From Kwoniella bestiolae CBS 10118 (Eukaryota; Basidiomycota; Tremellomycetes; Tremellales; Cryptococcaceae), in NCBI RefSeq assembly GCF_000512585.2, contig NC_089244.1, positions 1,364,001 through 1,428,000 of the forward strand: a DNA stretch of 64,000 bases. Reading direction: 5' to 3'. The notes under the pieces were generated by a model. It was not told the DNA's origin, did not search any database, and was given only the letters and a program-made list of their open reading frames with translations. Shown here one piece after another: positions 47,516 to 55,731 of the stretch. A program made the position numbers and the translations under genes. Every line of letters starts with the position of its first letter. The first letter of the stretch is position 1.

Positions 47516-47793
47516 TGACGGAATAATTGATCTATCGCCACACTCATACAATATATCACAGCGTATATTGTAGGGGTCGTTGTAGGGGTCGTTGTAGGGG
47601 TCGTTGTAGGGGTTGTTGTAGGGGTTGTTATAGGGGTCAGTGCAGGAGGCCATTGCGCTGGTTGTGAGGGATACGTGTCTACATGTCTACGTGTCACTCT
47701 TGTATATTATATAGTAGGCTCCTTCTTCCTCTTTCTCTTCTTTCTCTTACATAGCGCTATACATAATATAGATGCATCTCATATACCTCGTCA
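47516..47793 (+). mobile_element. Solo copia LTR, TSD GAACA
   Basis: 278 bp, beginning TGACGGAATAATTGATC and ending CATATACCTCGTCA, inserted into element 1 gag. GAACA is duplicated at 47511-47515 and 47794-47798. Around 47570-47640 it holds a short tandem repeat of TAGGGGTCGTTG/TAGGGGTTGTTG units (about six), an expansion of the TAGGGGTC motif also found in the other LTRs of this family. Confidence 0.85.
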
Positions 47794-48138
47794 GAACAAG
47801 CTGCCAAAGCTTGCGCAATTATACTCCAATTGCTCTCTCCTACTGTTTTAACTGGTTTATCCTCTTATTTGATCTGGACAATCCCAATCCTAAACGTCTC
47901 TGGGATGACAACAAATGTAAAACCACCCTGCTGCTGAAGGGGACAACTGTGTCAAAAAGATGTCCGAGATTAGATTGGCTCAAAGCTGTGTTGAGTTCAT
48001 GATTGTATGTTAAGTAAAAGAGTAGAAGAGAGAAGAGATAAAGAGATAAAAGCGAAAATTAGTTAACTAATAGTGTATCTACAGGGTGCCTTTAACTGGG
48101 TATCATAAATAAGGGATAACCGGGCTAAATCAACCGGT

Positions 48139-49090
48139 TGTTATGATCCAGCATAACCCTAGGTCGAAGAGTTCGATCGACTTTATCGCACAGGTCGAAG
48201 AGTTCGATTACCCGCAATCGATTTTGTCAACCTGAATCATACCTACGCCCCGCCCGACCTTTCAGGAGTATTAATACTACAGACGTGACTCCAAACCCAA
48301 GAGATCTCAACCTAATCTGGGACCAAAGCGTGAATCCAACCTCCCAGTCCGGTCCCAGATCCAATGACAAACCCAATCTTGCATGAACAACCAATTCTTA
48401 TCCAAAACGACCAATTGTCAACCAGAACGACCAATTCAGACATATGAATGACCAATCCTGTCAAATCCACGACCAATTCTGTCAGATCTACAACCAATAC
48501 CACCAGATCTGCGACCAATCCTGCCAGATCCATGGAGCGGGTAATCAGATCCCAGACCCGTGAAGCCAGATTTAGAAAGAAAACGGGAGACAAGAAAAAT
48601 CTTGACTGAAAAGGATACAGGTGGCAAATTGCCAGCCCGCAAGGTATAAATAGGTCCATATTTTCAGCAGTTTCTGTTTGGATTCTCTCAAGGATCCAAA
48701 ATATCTTTACCCTTACAACCCTTTATCCCTTTACATTACTTTACTTTACTTTGCCGTTACTTTACTTATTGACCACTACTACTTGCATTACTTTTACCAA
48801 AGGTGAAAGACCTCATAGATCACTTGACTGGCACTCCAGTGCCCTTGTGTATCTATCCTGTCTAAGTCTTTGAACTGCAACATTGCACCGCCAGCCGTCG
48901 ACCAACTTCTAACACTCGTACTAGCAAACCAGGATCCTTCTTTGCTAGTAAGCCCCTGGGTATATCTTGCTAGAGCTACACACCATCCAGAAGTCACATA
49001 CTATCTGTCGTGACTCGAGTACTTGTAAACTATCACTATCCTACACTGTCTCTCTAGCCTAAGTGGTTACTCTAGGGACAGGCCGTAACA
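48139..49090 (+). mobile_element. 952-bp solo LTR of a third family, TSD CCGGT
   Basis: The ends TGTTATGATCC and GGCCGTAACA give the inverted termini TGTTA/TAACA. CCGGT is duplicated at 48134-48138 and 49091-49095. The size and ends suggest a Ty3/gypsy-type LTR. A TATA box (TATAAATA) sits at 48645-48652, with a phased CCAAT array upstream. No internal coding sequence remains, so it is a solo LTR formed by LTR-LTR recombination. Orientation is inferred from the TATA box. Confidence 0.82.
48391..48519 (+). promoter_or_regulatory. Phased array of seven CCAAT boxes in the 952-bp LTR
   Basis: CCAAT begins at 48391, 48411, 48431, 48452, 48473, 48494 and 48515: spacings 20, 20, 21, 21, 21, 21. Two more unphased CCAATs lie just upstream (48361, 48373). 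The TATA box is about 130 bp downstream. CCAAT is the core site of the Hap2/3/5 (NF-Y) complex, and the 21-bp period equals two turns of DNA, placing all sites on one face. The regulatory role is inferred. Confidence 0.6.
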
Positions 49091-49218
49091 CCGGTAAATA
49101 GAGCACTTATTCCGACAAGCTGGTGGTGATTGAAAAGAGGATACTATCTTGGCTTATGCCATGACTTTTGCTGTACCCAATTCTTGGAATCTGTTTGAAC
49201 AGAACCTCTGCTTAAGGG

Positions 49219-49542
49219 TGACAGAATAAATGATCTATCGCCACACCCATACAACTGTAGGGGTCTTGTAGGGGTCTTGTATATACGGTACACAGTGAGG
49301 GTTTCTATAGGGGTCAGAGTCAGTGTGGCAGAGCCTCACTCCATTATGTTTCATCCCCTAGGTTTCAACCCCTAGTTAACTAGGGGTTGGTGCGCTGCAC
49401 ACTGGACACTACTTCACTTGGTATTCATATATATTTATCTTGTACTCTAGTATTTTCTTTTCTTTCTTTTCTTTCTTTGCACACATCGGTTTATCATATA
49501 CATAGTTATACATAATATAGATGCATCTCATATACTTCGACA
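49219..49542 (+). mobile_element. Solo copia LTR of the element 2 family, TSD AAGGG
   Basis: 324 bp, TGACAGAATAAATG to CATATACTTCGACA, in element 1 gag. AAGGG is duplicated at 49214-49218 and 49543-49547. Compared with the LTRs of element 2 it has an 11-bp duplication (AGGGGTCTTGT) and about three substitutions, so it is the same subfamily and slightly older or a sister copy. Confidence 0.9.
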
Positions 49543-49753
49543 AAGGGATGACCATATTTTGGCAAATGCGCAAGCTCCTGCCTCTGCAGAAGCTCTTAGA
49601 AAGGGTACTATTGCTTCGGTCAACAAAGCTACTGGTCAAAGCTTCAAAAACGGTCAAAATGGTAAATTCAACAACAATGGTCAAACTGGTCAAAAACGTC
49701 AATGGAGTGAGAAGTGGTGTAGCATTCACAAGTCTTCAACTCCCAACACTGTG

Positions 49754-50066
49754 TGTCGAAGTATATGAGATGCATCTATATTATGTATAACTATGTATAT
49801 GATAAACCGATGTGTGCAAGGAAAGAAAAGAAAGAAAAGAAGATACTAGAGTACAAGATAAATATATATGAATACCAAGTGAAGTAGTGTCCAGTGTGCA
49901 GCGCACCAACCCCTAGTCAACTAGGGGTTGAAACCTAGGGGATGAAACATAATGGAGTGAGGCTCTGCCACACTGACTCTGACCCCTATAGAAACCCTCA
50001 CTGTGTACCGTATATACAAGACCCCTACAGTTGTATGGGTGTGGCGATAGATCATTTATTCTGTCA
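49754..50066 (-). mobile_element. 3' LTR of element 2
   Basis: 313 bp; + strand ends TGTCGAAGTATATGAG and ATTTATTCTGTCA. It is preceded in element sense by the purine tract AAGGGGGAG. It contains the inverted pair CCCTAGTCAACTAGGGG near 49912, able to form a small hairpin. Confidence 0.9.
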
Positions 50067-51155
50067 CTCCCCCTTGATCTAATCGCCCTTGAACGCCTAA
50101 TGTGGACCTCAACCTTTCCAAGGTATCAGGTGGTAATGACTTGGTGAGCAAGTCAGCCAAATTGTCTGCTGAGGGGACGTGGGACAACGAGACGGTGTTG
50201 TCGTTAACCTTTTCCCTCACAAAGTGATGTCGCATAGCAATGTGTTTTGACTTCTCATGGTTGACCGGGTTTTTCGCAAGAGAGATAGCACCAATGTTGT
50301 CGTTGTAAAGTGGGAATGGATCGTTGCCTAAGTCAAGTTGGAGATCCTCCAGAAGTAGCCTTAACCATATAGCTTGTCGGGTTGCGTCTGCTGAAGCCAT
50401 GTACTCTGCCTCAGTTGTAGACAGAGCAACAGTCGGTTGCCTTCGACTCTTCCAAGCTACTATCCCACCATACACCTTGAATATGTAACCAGTGGTAGAC
50501 CGCCTAGTGTCCAAGTCTCCACCCCAATCCGCATCTACATATCCAAGGGCAACTCGTTTGCTTGATTCAGCATCAAAAGTCAGACACAGGTCAGTGGTAC
50601 CTCTGATATACCTAAGGCAGTGTTTGGCAGCTTTCCAATGATCCGAGTTCCATTTGCTGAGATATTGAGAAAGAACACCAGCAGCATGTGCCAGATTGGG
50701 TTGGCTGATTGTGTAGGCATAGAGGATTGAGCCAACTACCTGAGCATATGGTAATTGATGTGCTTGCTCATATTCTTGATCAGTTGAAGGTATAGCTTTG
50801 AATCCAGTTGGCAGAGGTGATCAACTAGGATTGCAGTTTGACATGTCAATTGATGCAGTAAGGCTTCCAGATAGTGTTCTTGAGAGATATAGAGCTTGCA
50901 CTGTTCTCTAATCCAATGAATGTTGAAGCCAAGGAAGTAACCAGCATTGCCAGAGTCATTACATTCAAACTTGTTGTGGAGATCCTTCCTGAACTTGTTG
51001 AGAGCAGGAGTCGAGTTACTTGCAATAAGGGTATCATCCACATGAACACTCAACATGAGCAGTTCCCCCTCACGTCTTCTGACATATAGACAAGGATCAG
51101 CCCTGGTTGGGATCAATCCTTGTTCCCTTAACCACTTGTCAAATTCAATGTTGAA
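50056..51155 (-). pseudogene. Element 2 reverse transcriptase C-terminal part and RNase H, broken
   Basis: After the TGA that ends the long frame (SLYGLKQSPQ-stop), RT continues in the same frame as ADPCLYVRRREGELLML and SVHVDDTLIAS (the catalytic VDD) to GYFLGFNIHW. A frameshift after KLYISQEHYLEALL and a further TGA (CNPS-stop-SPLP) follow, then HQLPYAQVVGSILYAY and the RNase H part: DTRRSTTGYIFKVYGG, STTEAEYMASADATRQAIW, HIAMRHHFVREKV and LADLLTKSLPPDTLERLR. The three lesions all lie inside the 637-bp block shared with element 1. Confidence 0.85.
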
Positions 51156-51289
51156 TCATTGCGGTGATTGTTTGAGACCATACAATGAATTTTGCAGGAG
51201 AAGTACCATATTTGCTGGAATACCACTTCCTTCAGGTGGTTCCAAATAGATTTCTTCTTCCAATCCACCTTTCAAGAACGCAGCAATGA
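50653..51289 (-). repeat. 637-bp identity block shared with 57876-58512 (inverted copies)
   Basis: Read in element sense, this block matches 57876-58512 base for base as far as I could compare, while sequence immediately on either side diverges (for example GCAAATGGAACTCGGATC against GCAAAGGGAACTTGGATC). It contains two TGA stops and a frameshift present in both copies. Confidence 0.85.
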
Positions 51290-54200
51290 TATCCGTTTGA
51301 ATACAATCCAAGTTGAAGTAGTTGACCAAAGCAAGGAACACTCGGTGCGAATCCTTATGAGCAACCGCCGCAAAGACTTCATTATAGTCTATCCCAGCAA
51401 CTTGAGAGTATCCCTTAGCCACCCATCTAGCTTTATAAGCAGCTGGTTTACCCGTTTCCCCATCTATTTTTCTAGTGTAGACCCATCTTGCCTTTAGAGT
51501 TCTACCTTTGGCTTGTTCCCTTGGTACGACCTTCCATACCCGGTACTTTTCCATTTTTGCCAGTTCGTCATTCATAGCTTTCTTCCAATGCTCCCCCTCA
51601 CCCGAGTGTATAGCTTCTTTCCAGGATTGAGGCAGGTTGGTAGCCGCAGCAGCATTGGCAAGAGCAAGTTGTTCGGTTCCCCAAGATTCAGGATCATCTG
51701 TGATAGCCATTGGATCAATTGACTCATCGCTTGAGTCAGGCAGAGATGATCGTTGTGATGCAGGTGAGTAAGTTGAATTCAGTGGTGAGGGTGTTTGCGG
51801 GCTGAGATGTTGGGATGGTGCCGTGTGATTGCCATTTTCACCATCATTGTCGCCTTCAACATCTATATTTCCAATAGGATCAAAACGACTTTCCAGGTTG
51901 CGCAGTGTTGTATCAAGTGTTGAGTCCGCTTGTCTATCCCTCTGATCTGCTGCTGCCAGTTGTCTGAGTAATGCTCTAGGCGAGTTGCGAGGTTGCAGAG
52001 TTTTGTTGCCTTCTTCAGAGGAGATGATGACCGTCCGTTGCTTGTCATTTGACACTTGACCCGTTTGACCATGTTTAGTACCTTGAGAAACAATCAGATC
52101 CAATTCATCCGTAGGTTCCTTGAAGATGATGTCTCTTGACACAACAATCTTCTTGAATTGTTCATCCCATACCCTATATGCTGACGTGCCCACGTCATGT
52201 TCATAGCCCATGAATCGACCGACTCTATACCTTGGGTCCAGCTTAGTCGTTTTGCTGTGTTGTCTGAACCATATCTTTTCACCAAAAGCTCTCAGCCGAT
52301 CAAACTTGAGCTTTCTGTCAAACCATTCTTCAATTGGGACCGTTTTGCCGTTACTCGAGGGTGAGCAGTTGCGAGTGAATACGATATACCTAGCAGCGTC
52401 TGCCCAAAAGGTTTTATCAAAGCCAGTTTCAGATAAGAGAGTCCTGACGCCATTCAAGATTGTCAAATGCACCCGTTCTACCCGTCCGTTTTGTGCATGA
52501 GATCCAGGAGGAACCGTGACGTGGATGATGCCCTTTGATTTGTAGTAGTCTTTTGCATGACCAGAGATGAACTCTCCACCATTGTCAGAGCGTATCTGCT
52601 TGACCTTTCTACCCAGTTGATTCTCAGCCATGTTGATGAAGTCCCGTAAGCCATTTATAGCCTGTGATTTTTCTCTAAGCAGCGTTATGTGAATACGCCT
52701 GGTGCAATCATCATAAACTGTTAGAAAGTACCGATTACCACCCCTGGAAGCGACAGAGGCAGGTCCCCATAGATCAACATGAAGCAGGTCAAGCGGAGCA
52801 GTAGCACGAGTATCCTCAGGAGCCGGTGGTGAAGGTAATCGACCTGTTTTTCCCTTGACACATGATTCACAGGTGAAGCTTGATACATCCTCAGGACTGG
52901 TATTTACAAGTACGTCTTTACCCAACCTTCCAGTTCTAGCCAACCGCATAACATCTCTTACACCTAGATGACCTAGACGGCAATGCCAAGTGTGGAGAGA
53001 GTCAGCGGAGGCCAGGAAAGCGGTGGCGAGATGACTTGCCTTGAAGACGTACAACCCATTGGAGAAGGGCGCAGTGATGACCGTGTTGTTGTGTTTATCA
53101 TACAAGCAACTGGTGAAGCAGTCGAATGTCCATTTCATTGAGGGAGGAATCTTGTTGACAGCGATGAGATTACAGGAGAGATCAGGGACAGAGAGGACGT
53201 TGTGCAGAGTGACTTTGCCGAGAGTGAGAGAACCTTGACCAGCAGTGAGAAGCCGGGTACCATTGCCAATCTTGACACCTTTGACAGCCGCAGTGGTGAC
53301 GTTTGACAGTTTAACACCAGGACCAACCATGTGATGGGAAGCGCCCGAGTCGACAATGAAGACATCAGAAGGAGTAGCGTTGGTAGCATAAGCATGATAG
53401 GAAAAGCCGTCACCATCAGAGTCGGTGTCAATTGTGATAGAGCGAGTTGACATAGCGACTTTGACATCTCCATCTAAGTGTGATGCATTAGATGGGTTTA
53501 GCGCAGTTGACGTTTCTCCAGATTTGACTTCATTGGAGAAGTGAGCTTGACCATTACCAGACTTAGCTTGCTGAGCTTTGCTGAGTCGACATTCCATAGT
53601 GTTGTGCGTAGGTGATTGGTGGATGCTACACCATTTCTCACTCCATTGGCGCCTTTGACCGTTGTTATTGTTTTTACCATGTTGACCGTTTTTAAAATGT
53701 TGACCAGAGACCTTGTTGGCCAATGCCGTTGTACCTCTCCTGATTGATTCAGCCGATACTGCAGCTTGCACGCTAGCAGAAGAAAGGTCGTCCCTCAACC
53801 AGAGATTCTGTTTGAACAGATCCCAGGAATCAGGTAAAGCAAAAGTCATAGCGTAGGCCAACATAGTATCCTCTTTCCAATCACCACCAGCCTTGATTTG
53901 AGTGTGCGCAGATCTAATCTCTGATATCTTCTTCACACAGTCGTCACCTTCAGCCGCAGGGTTGTTCCACATTTGTTGGATGAGTTGAGCACGTCTCGCT
54001 CCAACAGTAGCAGAATAGGCCTTTTCCAGTTCGTTCCAAAGGGCTTCAGGATCAGGATTGTCGATGTCAAGTGAAGTAGAAGATAGACCGGTTAAGACAG
54101 TAGGAGAGAGCGATTGGAGAATGACAGCACAAGCACGAGCAGCTTTGTCAATGGCAGTAGCGCTGAGAGAATCTGATTTGACAGGAGTGGTGACTCTAAG

Positions 54201-54314
54201 ACCTTTGAGGACGAGGCAAGTTTTGACTGAGATTGACCAAGCAGCATAGTTTTCAGAACCTTCCAAGATAACCACCTTATACCGTCCACCACTATCATTG
54301 GTGTCGTCCGCCAT
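51156..54314 (-). CDS. Copia Gag-protease-integrase-RT(N-terminal) polyprotein, stopped in RT
   Basis: One uninterrupted 1,052-residue frame. Gag starts MADDTNDSGGRYKVVILEGS, with a Cys/His finger WCSIHQSPTHNTMEC near residue 245. The aspartic protease motif is VDSGASHHMVG (about 325). The HHCC zinc module of integrase is HTWHCRLGH..CESC (445-490). The catalytic D, D and E are in LLHVDLWGP, RSDNGGEF and NGRVERVH. RT begins MNDELAKMEKYRVWKVVP and runs through WVAKGYSQVAGIDYNEVFA and LEEEIYLEPPEG to SLYGLKQSPQ, where TGA stops it. The frame up to the stop has no visible damage, consistent with a recent insertion. Full function would need the missing RT/RNase H. Confidence 0.92.
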   Translation of the reverse strand: MADDTNDSGGRYKVVILEGSENYAAWSISVKTCLVLKGLRVTTPVKSDSLSATAIDKAARACAVILQSLSPTVLTGLSSTSLDIDNPDPEALWNELEKAYSATVGARRAQLIQQMWNNPAAEGDDCVKKISEIRSAHTQIKAGGDWKEDTMLAYAMTFALPDSWDLFKQNLWLRDDLSSASVQAAVSAESIRRGTTALANKVSGQHFKNGQHGKNNNNGQRRQWSEKWCSIHQSPTHNTMECRLSKAQQAKSGNGQAHFSNEVKSGETSTALNPSNASHLDGDVKVAMSTRSITIDTDSDGDGFSYHAYATNATPSDVFIVDSGASHHMVGPGVKLSNVTTAAVKGVKIGNGTRLLTAGQGSLTLGKVTLHNVLSVPDLSCNLIAVNKIPPSMKWTFDCFTSCLYDKHNNTVITAPFSNGLYVFKASHLATAFLASADSLHTWHCRLGHLGVRDVMRLARTGRLGKDVLVNTSPEDVSSFTCESCVKGKTGRLPSPPAPEDTRATAPLDLLHVDLWGPASVASRGGNRYFLTVYDDCTRRIHITLLREKSQAINGLRDFINMAENQLGRKVKQIRSDNGGEFISGHAKDYYKSKGIIHVTVPPGSHAQNGRVERVHLTILNGVRTLLSETGFDKTFWADAARYIVFTRNCSPSSNGKTVPIEEWFDRKLKFDRLRAFGEKIWFRQHSKTTKLDPRYRVGRFMGYEHDVGTSAYRVWDEQFKKIVVSRDIIFKEPTDELDLIVSQGTKHGQTGQVSNDKQRTVIISSEEGNKTLQPRNSPRALLRQLAAADQRDRQADSTLDTTLRNLESRFDPIGNIDVEGDNDGENGNHTAPSQHLSPQTPSPLNSTYSPASQRSSLPDSSDESIDPMAITDDPESWGTEQLALANAAAATNLPQSWKEAIHSGEGEHWKKAMNDELAKMEKYRVWKVVPREQAKGRTLKARWVYTRKIDGETGKPAAYKARWVAKGYSQVAGIDYNEVFAAVAHKDSHRVFLALVNYFNLDCIQTDIIAAFLKGGLEEEIYLEPPEGSGIPANMVLLLQNSLYGLKQSPQ

Positions 54315-54757
54315 GTTGGCTAATGAGAACGAGTTGAAGATGACTTAGGTTGATAGGATGGGATGTGTGTGTGTGATAACTGTGGAGGTAGGTTCAAGTG
54401 AGTGTATAGTTCCAAGCAGATACAGATTAGGATAAACGCTCCTGTAGTACTCAGCTTGGGCTGGACAAGTTTGCTTGTTGCTTATGAAGCGCAGGGACTT
54501 GTCACTGGGATGGACCAGATTCGTTCACCACTAGTTAAAGCAGTACCAGTCACCTTAGCTTGCAGTGGTGGGTTTCTTGTGGAGCGTGAGAATGGTATGG
54601 TGAGTGTGGTGTGGATGTATGCGTGGAGGATGCTGTATGTGCTGCGCTTGGGTTGCGGTGAGCGAGGGATGCCGAGCTGATACTGTAGGCCTAGTATAGC
54701 TGAATTGTTGGTGCCGTTGTTGATGTATGTGTATCAACTAGATGATAAAGCAAGCAA

Positions 54758-54768
54758 GGCTCATAACC
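54758..54768 (-). other. Primer-binding site of element 2 (initiator tRNA-Met anticodon arm)
   Basis: Directly after the 5' LTR end (CTTCGACA) the element-sense strand reads GGTTATGAGCC. This is complementary to GGCUCAUAACC, the anticodon stem-loop of eukaryotic initiator tRNA-Met, not to a tRNA 3' end. Priming from a half-tRNA cut at the anticodon loop is known for Drosophila copia. Confidence 0.75.
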
Positions 54769-55081
54769 TGTCGAAGTATATGAGATGCATCTATATTATG
54801 TATAACTATGTATATGATAAACCGATGTGTGCAAGGAAAGAAAAGAAAGAAAAGAAGATACTAGAGTACAAGATAAATATATATGAATACCAAGTGAAGT
54901 AGTGTCCAGTGTGCAGCGCACCAACCCCTAGTCAACTAGGGGTTGAAACCTAGGGGATGAAACATAATGGAGTGAGGCTCTGCCACACTGACTCTGACCC
55001 CTATAGAAACCCTCACTGTGTACCGTATATACAAGACCCCTACAGTTGTATGGGTGTGGCGATAGATCATTTATTCTGTCA
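54769..55081 (-). mobile_element. 5' LTR of element 2
   Basis: 313 bp, identical by eye to 49754-50066. It is followed on its outer side, with no spacer, by two partial LTR copies. Confidence 0.9.
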
Positions 55082-55181
55082 GCCACACTGACTCTGACCC
55101 CTATAGAAACCCTCACTGTGTACCGTATATACAAGACCCCTACAGTTGTATGGGTGTGGCGATAGATCATTTATTCTGTCA
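55082..55181 (-). repeat. Partial LTR copy, 100 bp
   Basis: Corresponds to 49967-50066, the first 100 bases of the LTR in element sense (U3 end), starting GCCACACTGACTCTG on the + strand and ending CTGTCA. Confidence 0.88.
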
Positions 55182-55406
55182 GATACTAGAGTACAAGATA
55201 AATATATATGAATACCAAGTGAAGTAGTGTCCAGTGTGCAGCGCACCAACCCCTAGTCAACTAGGGGTTGAAACCTAGGGGATGAAACATAATGGAGTGA
55301 GGCTCTGCCACACTGACTCTGACCCCTATAGAAACCCTCACTGTGTACCGTATATACAAGACCCCTACAGTTGTATGGGTGTGGCGATAGATCATTTATT
55401 CTGTCA
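55182..55406 (-). repeat. Partial LTR copy, 225 bp
   Basis: Corresponds to 49842-50066 of the LTR, starting GATACTAGAGTACAAG on the + strand and ending CTGTCA next to the right-hand CTGTG target duplication. Confidence 0.88.
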
Positions 55407-55620
55407 CTGTGGACTGCCGTCTTAGTAATGCCAAAGATAAGAATGGTGGCAATGGTCAAGCGCATGTGTCCAATGATGTTAGAAATGGTGAAGTGTCAAA
55501 TCTGTCAAATTTGTCCAATGTGTCAAATCTGGATGGACATGTCAAAATCGCTATGTCTACTCGATCTATCACATTTGACACCAACTCTGATGGTGATTCC
55601 TTCTCCTACCATGTCTATGC

Positions 55621-55731
55621 TGTCGGAATTAGCCGCCTCTAGCCTATTTTACACGTTTATAGCTTTGTACCTATCTTTCTTCTTCTTCTTCTTTTCTCTG
55701 AACTGATGCACCAGATCGCTAAAACTTGACA
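55621..55731 (+). mobile_element. 111-bp LTR-like insert, TSD TATGC/TATGT
   Basis: It starts TGTCGGAATTAGCCGCC and ends CTAAAACTTGACA, giving TGTC/GACA ends. It splits the element 1 frame between HVYA and TNAAP. TATGC precedes and TATGT follows, reading as a 5-bp duplication with one later change. Its start matches the 172-bp LTR read on the - strand (TGTCGGAATAAG), and it has a CTT-rich tract, so it is probably a small solo LTR of that family. Confidence 0.7.

Larger units (their letters stand above)
47989..49117 (-). mobile_element. 172-bp solo LTR of a second family, split by another LTR; TSD AGCTG
   Basis: The pieces 47989-48138 and 49096-49117 form one 172-bp LTR. It starts TGTTGAGTTC and ends ATTCCGACA on the + strand; read on the - strand it starts TGTCGGAATAAG, like the 111-bp insert at 55621. 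AGCTG is duplicated at 47984-47988 and 49118-49122. Removing it rejoins gag between LAQ and AGGD. It has a purine-rich + strand block (GAGAGAAGAGATAAAGAGA), i.e. a pyrimidine tract in its own sense. Confidence 0.75.
47340..49753 (+). pseudogene. Element 1 gag, in four pieces
   Basis: The copia Gag frame is broken by one frameshift near 47440, an out-of-frame deletion near 47915 (LWDD then PAAEGDNCVKKMSEIRLAQ in another frame), a TGG-to-TGA change at about 49128, and three insertions. The last piece carries the Cys/His finger WCSIHKSSTPNTV, which continues after element 2 as DCRLSNAK. Within 55490-55550 the gag linker has expanded into repeats of TGTCAAAT/TGTCCAAT. Confidence 0.8.
49754..55406 (-). 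mobile_element. Young Ty1/copia retrotransposon (element 2), TSD CTGTG, inserted in element 1 gag
   Basis: On the - strand: 5' LTR 54769-55081, primer site 54758-54768, Gag-Pol 54314-51156, RT/RNase H remainder 51155-50056, purine tract (AAGGGGGAG, sense) at 50067-50075, and 3' LTR 49754-50066. Both LTRs are 313 bp and identical by eye, so the insertion is recent. CTGTG flanks it at 49749-49753 and 55407-55411. The right-hand duplication lies beyond two extra partial LTRs (55082-55181 and 55182-55406). The domain order PR-IN-RT-RH makes it copia/Pseudoviridae-like. It is defective because of lesions in the RT region (see 50653-51289). Confidence 0.92.

Noticed and set aside
47570..47640. Regular TAGGGGTCGTTG repeats resembling telomere repeats
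   Set aside because: The unit is 12 bp with a GTTG spacer and lies inside a copia LTR where single TAGGGGTC motifs also occur; it is a local expansion, not an internal telomere.
48391..48519. Evenly spaced repeats considered as a CRISPR-like array
   Set aside because: The period is only 20-21 bp with a 5-7 bp core, in a eukaryotic LTR. It is better explained as phased CCAAT boxes.
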